From NCBI RefSeq assembly GCF_000213175.1, contig NW_009799104.1, forward strand, positions 1,925,724 to 1,989,723: DNA of 64,000 bases, given 5' to 3'. Origin of the DNA: Neurospora tetrasperma FGSC 2508 (Eukaryota; Ascomycota; Sordariomycetes; Sordariales; Sordariaceae). Of this stretch, positions 55,148 through 64,000 are shown piece after piece; the stretch's first letter is position 1, and the number at the start of each line of letters is the position of its first letter. The notes below the pieces were generated by a model. The model made no database searches. It saw nothing but the letters and a program-made list of their open reading frames with translations, and was not told the DNA's origin. The translations under genes and the position numbers were made by a program.

Positions 55148-57422
55148 CTTGACATTTGTTTGGATTGTGGTTTAGCGTAGAGGTAACTGATTCAATCCGT
55201 CACGACAATAGTCAATGTTGGTTTTGAATGTGTTTCTCGAGTTGAGTGACTACTTCCATGCACAAGACGTGCCTTCTATATATATTCACCGTTCTCAGAA
55301 GGAGCCATAATTACTTCGTGTATACTAACTACTACAAGTCAAGGTAGTATCAATGCAAATGACTCATTACAACGCCAGAAAAGGCATGGGCTCTCGGCTA
55401 GTGGGACTTGGTCACCCGGGCCGAGCCTCTACATGTATCCGAACGTATCATAACCTCCAACCCCTGTTATTGTCATTGACTGCACCTAATGTCAACAATG
55501 GCATAGTCACGAGGTAACAGCTCTATATGTGTCGTTTTGTTCTTGATCCGTTCTCGGTGCTTTATTGCTAATCCCGAGTATCAAATACCTTGAAGCTGTT
55601 TCTCTACGAAAGGAAAACCACCGAGAAGAATCACAACTGCGAACTCCGCGTCCTTAATTCCATATCGCCTCTTGAAACTTAAACTAGTTGACCAAACTCA
55701 GAATGCCCGATGTCATCTGCTCATGAACAACGCGCAACAGACGAGCGAGTTGACAAAACTATTTCAAGAACCGGTGCCCTTCTTCCGATGAAGGCCGGAC
55801 GACCAGGGGCCTATTCGAGGGTATGAGAGAAAAAAGAGTGGAAAGGATTAGGACGAGGAAGAGTTGCAGCAAGCCGTCTGGAGTCGATCATCTAAGGGAC
55901 TTGTATGTTTCCCTTTTGTGCCTTCCCACCAACGCCCCAAGATTGACCACTCAAACTTCCATCTCGACTTTTGACCGCCATCAGTCTCGAGCCGTGCGAT
56001 GAACCCTTCAGCACTACTATCATGCCCTCTACAACAGTATTAGAGGGTAGATATACCAAGACATGGAGCGGTAACGATTGTGACCCGTTCCAAATCTGCT
56101 GCTGTAACGCGGTCATTTCAGGGATGAGTCGGTCTATCATGCTCCCAGTTTCTCTCTTTTTCTTCTATATATTATTTGGGTTTTCCCTTTTGTAAGATCA
56201 AATTTACTTATGCACTGTGTGCGCTCAACTGGTTACGTGTTCATTCTCATCATGTTAGTAACACTTAATGGGGGGATGAAAATTTCTCGCTGACAAGTGT
56301 ACCTAGGTGAGTCAAACAACAAGGCCTTGGGCTTTTCGTTGACTTATCGTTCGAGCCGGTAGCAGGCACACCTTCACTTCACAGCCAGCTTGGATGGGAT
56401 GTGAAGGGCAGAGTGCGAACTGATGGAAAAGGGGAACATCATCATCCTCAGGGGCTCATAATGGGTTGTACAAGATCCTTACCTGTAGTGAACTCGACGG
56501 TGAAACAAGTAGGAGCAACAAGAAACCTGCAGAGTGCAGGTGAGTAGACACAGTCTCGAGGGTTGCACCTACAGGTATGTCGTCGACCTCACAAAGACTA
56601 ATGTAAACCATCATGGTCACTTGTCGCCTCAAAACATATACTGGTAGATACTTAGTGGTAGATATTTTTACTTGTTTGGACCGGTCCGAACATGTGTTTG
56701 AAAGCGTGAGGCAACTCGTTACAGTGAAGTTATCGTCTCAAGCTGTCCTCCCGCCAGAAGTGTAGCTGGGTTCCTGTCAATTGCACCGGGCCGTGGACAT
56801 GCGCATTCCCGCAGTCAACCAAGGACAAGCGGCAAGTGCGGAGAGACAGCGAGCGCGAAGGTTCCTTTCGCGACTGAACACACTTGTGGCACTGCATGCG
56901 CGCATTGGAATGTACCATGATACACAATATTCACAACTGAGGCAAAATGCACTTGGAGCTTGGGCGGGCGGGAGTCGTAAGCTTAGTTTTGTCAATCCAC
57001 TCTCATAAAAAGGGGGGGGCCTTGAGGAAAAGGTCCCACCCAAACCCCACAACCATCATCAAGTAAGTCTAGCTGATATTCTAAATATTCAAGAATGGAG
57101 GTGATCGCCGTCCTCTGAGCTCCGTACCATGACCGCGCGGGCTAAACTAGAAAACATGCTCGGTTTTGTGCAACGGCGTCTGTCTCCATGTCTTCCCCTC
57201 ACTTCCCTTCCTTCGACTTTTTACTATATTGAACCAGTTCCTTTTTGGAAGGCACTCCAATTTAACATGACAGTGACGAAACATCAAATCACGACTACCA
57301 TAACACAGCCTTTCCAGACCTTTTAACTTTACCGTTCTTGATTTTTTTTTATTGGGTTGATCCCTGTCCACAAGCCGCCAGCTCGTCAAGGCTTCCAGAC
57401 TCACTTCGTTCTCACTCAAATC
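55148..57422. other. Spacer, no visible gene
   Basis: Holds the promoter of the GNAT gene at the left and of the GT32 gene at the right. A TGAGTCA heptamer at 56308-56314 is probably chance. Short frames have no motif. Confidence 0.55.
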
Positions 57423-58721
57423 ATGATAACAAAACTCACCCGGCGTGTCCTACCCGTCATAACCGGCCTCATCCTCACCTACATCCTCTTCCCCAGCCTT
57501 TACTACTACGGTGATTACGTCCGCCAAACAAATCCCTTCTCCGGCCAGCGCTCCATCGAACAAGCCTTCACACCCACCGACTCCGAGCTCGCCTGTCTCC
57601 GTGGTGGTGGTGGTGGCGGCGGCGGCGGCCATGGCTCCTTTCCCGGGTTCGGGTCCAAGAGCTACAGTAACAATGACAACGAAAATGGTCATCCATCCGA
57701 CTTCTCACGAGAAGCCTCAATCCCCAACATAGTCCACTTCATCTACGGCCTCGCAAACCCGCAGTCTCACCCCTCAGCCGGGCACTTCGACTTCCTGTCC
57801 TACCTCGCAGTACGCGCCGCTCTGGTTTCTCTGCAGCCGACCATCCTAAACTTGCACTATACGTACCTCTCTTCTCCCCCGTCTCCTGATCCGGGCGCCG
57901 ATCCGCTCTCAAACCCCTGGATCCGGAGGCTGGCGCAGAAGTGGCCGGACAAGTTTAGGCTGGTTCACCACCCGCCACCACCAGAAGAGGAAGGGGCAGG
58001 TGGTAGAAAGACAAGCAAAACGCAGTATGCTCATCTGTCTGACACTTTGAGGCTGCAAATCCTGTTGGAACAGGGGGGGATTTATCTGGATATAGACGTC
58101 TTTGCTTTTCGCTCCTTTTCCCCCTTGTTATTATCCCCAGGAGGAGGAGGAGGAGGAGGTGGTGGTGGTCGCCATCGGGACACATTGCTAGGCTACGAAG
58201 GTGGCAGCCGCTGGGGTCTATGCAACGCTGTTATTGTCGCTCGGCCCAACGCGACGTTTATCAAGCGATGGCTGGACACCTACGAGAATGTGGATCTGGA
58301 GAAGGAGGCGTGGAATTATCGGAGTGTCTTGTTGCCCAAGGAACTTGCTGAGGAAGGAGGAAACGACGAAAGCGGTGACGATGTGGTACTAGGTAAAGAA
58401 GAGGCAAGGGGAAAAGATGGGAAAGATGTAGCAAAGGGAGATGTCTGCGCCTTGCCTCCTGATGCCTTCTTCTGGCCCACTTGGACATGGAGACACATCG
58501 AGTGGATGCATACCCCCTTGAAGACGAAAGAGGAGAAGGGGTTTTGGGAGGGACAGATTGCCAGGAATGGAGGAGGATTGTTTGAGAATCAGATGGCGTA
58601 TCATGCGTGGGGGCAGATGGCCTGGGATAGATATTTGAAGTGGTTGACGCCCGAGGTGATTAGGACGAAGGATACGAGGTTTAATTTGCTGGTGAGAAGG
58701 TTCTTGGAGGATGACTTGTGA
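57423..58721 (+). CDS. GT32-family Golgi glycosyltransferase
   Basis: A type II membrane protein of 432 residues without introns. I placed the start at the ATG of MITKLTRRVLPVITG; the frame is open further upstream but without an ATG. Residues ~8-30 form the signal anchor. Next comes a stem with a nine-residue poly-Gly run, then the conserved IPNIVHFIYG strand. A DTLRLQILLEQGGIYLDID segment holds the DXD metal/nucleotide-sugar motif (DID), and WGLCNAVIVARPNATF follows. A second poly-Gly run lies just after the DXD region, and a Gly/Asp/Lys-rich insert near residues 325-360; both are unusual low-complexity loops. This is the family of yeast Och1 and the MIPC mannosyltransferases (Sur1/Csh1). 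The exact donor and acceptor cannot be read from sequence. It is convergent with a GT15 mannosyltransferase. Confidence 0.87.
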   Translation: MITKLTRRVLPVITGLILTYILFPSLYYYGDYVRQTNPFSGQRSIEQAFTPTDSELACLRGGGGGGGGGHGSFPGFGSKSYSNNDNENGHPSDFSREASIPNIVHFIYGLANPQSHPSAGHFDFLSYLAVRAALVSLQPTILNLHYTYLSSPPSPDPGADPLSNPWIRRLAQKWPDKFRLVHHPPPPEEEGAGGRKTSKTQYAHLSDTLRLQILLEQGGIYLDIDVFAFRSFSPLLLSPGGGGGGGGGGRHRDTLLGYEGGSRWGLCNAVIVARPNATFIKRWLDTYENVDLEKEAWNYRSVLLPKELAEEGGNDESGDDVVLGKEEARGKDGKDVAKGDVCALPPDAFFWPTWTWRHIEWMHTPLKTKEEKGFWEGQIARNGGGLFENQMAYHAWGQMAWDRYLKWLTPEVIRTKDTRFNLLVRRFLEDDL

Positions 58722-59126
58722 ATAGGGGATTGCGGTGGGAAAGAAGAGATAGAGTTATAATGGGCAACCCCTGGGTAGTATCTTGAGTTTCCGGTTTGGA
58801 GGGGTATAGTGCGGTCAACACTTTATTCGGCGTTTGGTGTTTGTCGAGGTCAGCAGGAACTAAGGTTCGGTAAGGGGGTTCGATGAAGGGACCAAAGGTG
58901 CTTGGCGCCCCAGAACGGTGTCGGTGTTGAAACCTTTCATGTGGTAATTCTTAGTGGTAATCGTTTAGTTTGCATTTCTGGGAGGAGGTGATCCGTGGAT
59001 GCTACACAGTATCCTTTACCATTTTCCCAAACACCGGCCCAATGCTGATTCATCTCCAGTTTCCCATCTCTATGTGCCATCTCAGAATAGGTTTCATCTT
59101 CAGATTCTCATTATCTCTGTGAGACG
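58722..59126. other. Convergent spacer between glycosyltransferase genes
   Basis: 405 bases holding two 3' ends. Nothing else is seen. Confidence 0.65.
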
Positions 59127-60572
59127 TCATGGGAACCAGCTGCGAACAGACTCTACCATACTCAAACGCTTGACCGTGTTAGGTTCTTTGAGCTTATTCG
59201 TGCAATACGCTGGAAAGTTCCGAGTCCTCCGCCCGTCACACTCGCACCGGCATCCAATACCGCCTTCAAGTTCTGGGCTATATGGACCATCAGGAAGTAG
59301 CTTCGACTCGAACAGTTGACCATTTGGGGCATTGGCTGGACATTGGTAATACCAGTCGTGACGGTAACCAAAGTCTTCAAAGTGGTGAACTTTGTGGGAG
59401 GGAAGAAGCATGTGCAAAGCGAGAGAATGGACGGCTGCGTCACCCCACTGAAAACGACGTAGAGGTGTTAGTACCCTGGTCTGAAGACTGTCTAAAATAA
59501 GAAGCAACGTACCCGCTCGTAGTAAAATCCCCCAGTCTTATCAAGATACTCAAACAACCGCTGATAGTCCTTTCCCCGAAAAAAGTCCAGGTTGGCAATC
59601 TCAAAGTTGGACCAGTAATGACACAAGCTCCACCCATCGCCAGAGCGGTCGCGGTGCCGAAACCAACCCATGAAGGGGCGGAGTGGCCAAGGTACCCACG
59701 AAGCAGCTACCGTGGCCTTCCACAGCTCCGTGGTCGGAATGTTGTTCAACTCCTTGTAGTCGGCTATCTTGCGGAAGAGGCTCGGGCACGTCCGCGGCTC
59801 CTCTGGCAGAGCGATGGTGAAACCGTACACTTTGTCGTGCTTGGCCATTTCGACAAAAGGGTCGTAGGTGATGGAACAGTAGAATTCGACGTCTGGCTCG
59901 ATCCGCCAGTACCAGGCGTAGTCTTTGAGTGCTTCGAGGGTGTAGAATTTGCTGTAAAGGGGAACAGAATGGGGGGTTAGAAGAAACGTGGGTGGAGGAA
60001 GCAACGGAGAACCGTGGCTAGACTCACCCAGAGTAAAACCGACACATGTGATGATAAGTTTCCAACCCAGCATACAAAATCCCCGCCTCCCCCTGTGCTT
60101 TGATAGATGCCTGCGCATCCGCCACATCCATCCACTCGGGAAACAGCCATTCCTTCTTCGGCACGAGCTCGAACCTCGCTTCCCCACTCACAGTCGCGTT
60201 CATTGCGCTAATGAACTCCTTGCTGAACGGCTCATCGTTCAGGAACACGATGGGGTAGTGAAACCACTGATTGAAGTGTTTCTCAATGCTCTGCACCGTC
60301 TTGAGCGCCTTCATCAGCTCCTGGTTGCGGACCAGCATCACCATCGCTGCCTTCTCGCGCGGTTGGTCAATGGCGGGTTCCTGACATGACGTGTAAAAGG
60401 GCTCGTCGAGCTCGTGGTCGGGTTGTCGGACGGCCCATCGTTGTGTGTGAAGGAAGACTTCGATGAGGGCAGCTGTCAGGATGAGGAGGAGCGCGAATCG
60501 CGTGTGGCGGCTGAGGGTAAGGCGCGGTAGACCCGGGGGCAATAGCCGTAGGGAGGGACGTAGGCGGGCCAT
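59127..60572 (-). CDS. GT15 (Kre2/Mnt1/Ktr) alpha-1,2-mannosyltransferase
   Basis: Kre2/Ktr enzymes add alpha-1,2-mannose to O- and N-linked glycans in the Golgi. Three exons (60028-60572, 59513-59951, 59127-59447) give 434 residues. Introns of 76 and 65 bases have donors GTGAGT and GTACGT. The N-terminus is basic, with a signal anchor around FALLLILTAALIEVFL (27-42). The catalytic domain starts KAAMVMLVRNQELMKALKTV. It contains NQWFHYPIVFLNDEPFS, YAWYWRIEPDVEFYC (the nucleotide-binding EPD motif), YGFTIALPE, WSLCHYWSNFEIANLDFFRG (a family hallmark), GGFYYERWGDAAVHS across the second splice junction, and the FGYRHDWYYQCP block near the end. Length and motif order are typical of the family. 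Confidence 0.95.
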
Positions 60573-63106
60573 CGCCCGCGGGTGTCAAAGAGTAGGTGGA
60601 TAAGAGTCAGGCTCTGGGTGCCCGCCAGATTGAAAGTTGAAAGCTTTGAGATGCGAGAGTCGTAGGCAGATAACTAAAGTTCGGGTGATCCGCTTTGTTA
60701 GTGCGATGACGGTCGAGGTTCGACGGTAGGTGGAGATCACTATCTGAGCATCCTCATAACAAATAAGGATACCCTCAGTCTGATCATGGCAAAACCATGA
60801 AGGAGAGATATGAGGGAATTAGCCAAACTGGATTGTTGTTGAGTGTCTGGACATAATTCAATGAATTTCGTTTTCGTCCAGGCGACTGTACTCGTCGTCG
60901 ATTTGGTACAACTTGACTAAGGTAGGTATAGCGCCAGGAATATCTGACCCCAGCAATCGACCAATCTTCAGCTGAGTTTGGGAACGATGTCAGTGCCCCA
61001 GTTGTGAGTACCTCTACTGTTGAGAACTCTTTGGATCAGGTGCAGGCATGGCCGTAGGAGTCACGATACGTATAAGTGACAGGCCACACAGCATGAAGCT
61101 CGCCTTTCCATGGAACAGCATACCATTCACATCATCTCTGGCAGCTGTTAGGCTGTTGTTGTCATGGCAGATATTAGATAAAACCTAATCTATGGGAATA
61201 CGTTCAACTACGGGCCTCTATGTATACCTCTACCTACTGCGCAGTAGTGTTTGTGTAGTGCGCTATAGCTACCCTGCTGCTCTGTTGGACCCTGCAGTTG
61301 CTGCCCCTGAAGCGTGGGGTCTCTTCCACTGTACCCGCTGTGGGTGATTTACACCGTCCTGGTAATTCGACGATGATGCCTGTCGGTGATCGTGGCTTCT
61401 GCGCTCTTTCCATTTCCTTGCATCGAGCTTCGACTCTCCGACTTTATTGTGAGCATGGCTCAATATGAGTACATGTTTTCATTTTGCCGTTCAGGTGTCA
61501 AATAGAATGATCCTCATTGACTGGTCTACGTCTCACTCGCACCATATTTATCCGCCGCAGTGAAATACTACTAGTAACCACCTAACCCAAATGTCTGAAT
61601 AGCTTCAAATCCTCACCTACCCAAGCACCGATCCCAGGGACCATGCACGTGGGGTTCACCGACCGATGTCCCCTGGGAAAAGACGTTTGTGGGTCCCATC
61701 CTTACCGTGCGATCTCGACAAAGCTATGCAGAGCTATGATCCGTCAGCTTGGGAACCAAAGGAAAACGGGCGTTCGGGCCGACAGGGCATTCCCTTGCAG
61801 ACAGAGATCAGATGGTGCTCTCGAATTCGACATAAAACATTGATCTTGTGAGGGATCTTGACCATCTTCCTGTTTCCTAAAACATCCTCAAATGGTGCTC
61901 TCTCCAGTCACCCAGACTTGGACCGCCGGTCTTCGGACGCTCAGGTTGCCCTGGCTACGTCAGTGTCATGCTCAGAAGCTCATTCCATTCCACATCTGGA
62001 TTCCGTGCGGCATAGGCTTAATATGTACAACTAGGCTGACAACGTGGCAACCGCCTACAGTTGTTCAGGTCAGTTAGTACAGACTGTGCAAAACCATGGC
62101 GACCATACCCAAGTATCTCAACAAGGCCTTGGCTATCCTGTTACCGAGGGATTACAACACATTGTTTCACCACCCGGCTTTCTGCAACTTTCCCGTTGCC
62201 GGTCAGGGAGTCGGTCGACTGAGCAAAAGGGCGGTAATGTCCTTTTTCATCATGTGGTGAGGTAGCTTTTTTTTTTTTTTTCTTACCACTACCGCCAATG
62301 GACCCATCCACTTAGAGCCTAGGCCGGGCCACTGCCTGGTCTACCGCCAGCGGCCGCTTGGTGAGACGCCTCCGGGCTTCCTGGAGAAGCTATTAGTGTT
62401 ACAGGTTACTCTTATCAGCGGCCAAAAAAAACAAGCTCCTTGCTCATTTCAGCAGCCAGCAGCACAGCACGGCACAGCGCCCGACATCCGGCCAGCTCGA
62501 GGCCCGGTTGGAGCTCCTTTCCTGGCGCTGGCTCTGGCCGCCATTGCAACGAGAAAAGCGGAAAGGAGGAGCTTGTGAGGTCCACGAATGTCGTAGCCCT
62601 GCTTGATCAGAAAAGGTGGGTGTTTATTACGAGTCCAATAGTCCGCCGATGCTCGAGGCCCCAACCTCGTTGTTTTGGTGTGTGGTGCCCGCCGCCCGAC
62701 CTACCGTACCATTGTTGTTTTTCGTTTGCGACCCGCGACGACATACCTTAAGACACACCTCTCTTCTTTCCTCTTCCCTCCTCTCCTCTCCTCTTCCCCA
62801 TCTGGCCTTTTTGTGAGAACAGCTTTAGTCCACTGTATCTTCGCGAAAAGCATTTTTGCTTCATTTTCGCTGCTGTTGTATTATTGTACTGTAAGTCGAA
62901 ACCCCCCAGCTTGCGACATCTGGCGCATCGCATGTTGTGTCGCTTGCGCAAGGTTTGCGCGGGGCCTGTTTCGCGAGATCTACTCCGCAACCACATTTTG
63001 CGCCCAACGCTTTGCTCTGTCTTGTAGTCCTCGCGCTCTCTCAACCGTAATAATACGCTCATACGTCTGCCTTTTCAGTTTTCATATATACTTTAATCAC
63101 GACAAC
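60573..63106. other. Spacer and leader region of the last gene
   Basis: No gene is seen from 60573 to about 62600. A T run lies near 62268-62281. The stretch 62740-62810 is strongly CT-rich on the plus strand and probably marks the promoter or leader of the small basic protein gene. The leader may be long, or spliced. Confidence 0.5.
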
Positions 63107-63663
63107 ATGGCTCGCGAAGGTACTCGGTCGCAAACCGGCAACTCCAAGCCGCGCGTCTTCCCCGTCGTCGACACCGCGCCGGCGGTCAAGCGGACTACTA
63201 AGCCCAAGCCCGCAGCTTCTGAGGAACCCAAGGTTGCGCCCGCGAAGGGCACCAAGCCTACGGGCGTAACCAAGAAGGCGGCCCCGAAGAAGGAGAGCAC
63301 CGTTGCGAAGAAGGCAAGCGTTCTCCCCTACTAGATTCATGGTGGTCATGTCCGGTCCTCTTGGCCGAAGTGCATGATCACCCCCCTGTGCGGCATCTCG
63401 ATGTTAACTCACGCTACAGGTCAAGGCTGTGGCGGAGAAGGTCGAGAAGAAGGCTGGAAAGACGGCCGACAAGGCGGAGAAGAAGGCCGACAAGGCGGCC
63501 GTGGAGCCAAAGGTACCGTGTCATCCACCTACCACCTGATTCCCCCGCTGGCATCTTTCACTTTGGCTAACATCTGCCACTGAAGGAGCCTAAGCCTAAG
63601 GCTGCGCCCAAGAAGAAGGCTGCCGCTGCCCCCGTCGCTGCTCCTGTTGCTGCCGCCGAGTAA
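63107..63663 (+). CDS. Small Lys/Ala/Pro-rich protein, histone-H1-tail-like
   Basis: Three exons (63107-63313, 63420-63512, 63586-63663) give 125 residues made mostly of Lys, Ala, Pro, Glu and Val. It starts MAREGTRSQTGNSKPRVFPV, continues with KKAAPKKES-type repeats and EKKADKAEKK-type repeats, and ends PKKKAAAAPVAAPVAAAE. This looks like the disordered tail of linker histones or other abundant chromatin or nucleolar proteins, but no globular domain is present, so I do not name it. The first intron appears to use a GC donor (AAG then GCAAGC) with acceptor CTACAG. An alternative GT donor 6 bases further on (GTTCTC) keeps frame but is a poor match. The second intron (GTACCG...TGAAG) has a GGCTAAC branch site. 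The strong CT-rich leader suggests high expression. Confidence 0.75.
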
Positions 63664-64000
63664 ACTGGATCACCATCCGAACCGTCTCCGCCCGTTCTTC
63701 ACCGAGAGACAGAAGGCGGGAGGAGCTTGGCCCATGTTTGTCGTCACTCGTCATGCATTTCTTTGTTTGGATATCTCTGCCGGTTGATGTTTGGAGTTTG
63801 CGAATCGTGCAATCAGGATATTGGGTTATTCTGTCTTTTGTTTGGTCTGTCTGTTGGTGTCTCCTGTGTGTACCTGATGAAATCGCAAATAGCGGATTTG
63901 CTACCGAACTCTGGTGGACCACCGGCCATATTCCGTTTGACTGACTCTGACATGTGGGACAAGTCTTGCCCAGGGAGGCCAATCGAGACCGGGTAGAGTT
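63664..64000. other. Right edge, downstream of the last gene
   Basis: 3' flank of the small basic protein gene. No further gene is visible. Confidence 0.6.

Noticed and set aside
1-64000. Dispersed 5S rRNA gene, LTR element or CRISPR array
   Set aside because: I looked for the Neurospora-type 5S sequence on both strands, for long terminal repeats and polymerase motifs, and for regularly spaced repeats, and saw none.

Overview
This window is nuclear DNA from a filamentous ascomycete, most likely a Sordariaceae species (Neurospora or Sordaria). The evidence is short spliceosomal introns (mostly 55-110 bases) with GTAAGT/GTGAGT-type donors and CTAAC-type branch sites, a tRNA-Lys gene with a small intron, long gene-free spacers, and recognisable cpc-1 (with its 41-codon upstream ORF), tub-2 and nuo-51 genes. 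From memory, cpc-1 and the beta-tubulin gene Bml are linked on Neurospora crassa linkage group VI, so the block is probably syntenic to that region. The species cannot be fixed from the sequence alone.

Layout. 1-4.1 kb: non-coding DNA with a tRNA-Cys. 4.1-6.0 kb: beta-tubulin (minus, seven exons). 8.0-11.7 kb: a large Bfa1/Byr4-like septation regulator (minus). 11.7-18.7 kb: a 7-kb gene-poor stretch. 18.7-20.96 kb: GCN20-type ABC-F protein (plus). 22.1-23.9 kb: cpc-1 and its regulatory leader (minus). 27.0-28.7 kb: fungal multi-pass membrane protein (minus). 30.9-33.0 kb: ADGF-type adenosine deaminase-like protein (minus). 33.9-34.0 kb: a small MITE. 36.3-37.7 kb: SRP40/Nopp140-like nucleolar protein (minus). 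38.8-39.8 kb: four-helix membrane protein (plus). 40.2-41.4 kb: PEX11-family protein (minus), with a possible small gene upstream. 42.8-44.4 kb: complex I 51-kDa subunit (minus). 45.3-46.1 kb: dynactin p27 (plus). 46.5 kb: intron-bearing tRNA-Lys. 46.9-48.7 kb: a flavoprotein-fold/F-box-like/ankyrin-like fusion (minus). 50.0-52.5 kb: Mak5 helicase (minus). 53.1-54.3 kb: Trm7 methyltransferase (plus). 54.5-55.1 kb: GNAT acetyltransferase (minus). 57.4-58.7 kb: GT32 glycosyltransferase (plus). 59.1-60.6 kb: GT15 mannosyltransferase (minus). 63.1-63.7 kb: small Lys/Ala/Pro-rich protein (plus).

How the genes relate. These are mostly housekeeping genes, not an accessory cluster. Three neighbourhoods stand out. 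GCN20 and the GCN4 homologue cpc-1, two ends of the general amino-acid control pathway, lie tail to tail. Mak5 and Trm7 (ribosome and tRNA maturation) share a divergent promoter. GT32 and GT15 Golgi-type glycosyltransferases lie tail to tail. The most unusual single protein is the 601-residue fusion at 46930-48735, whose N-terminal domain looks like a PPC-decarboxylase/Hal3-type flavoprotein lacking its catalytic residues.

Exon boundaries were assigned by eye from splice consensus, reading frame and family similarity. Every multi-exon model gives a total length divisible by three.
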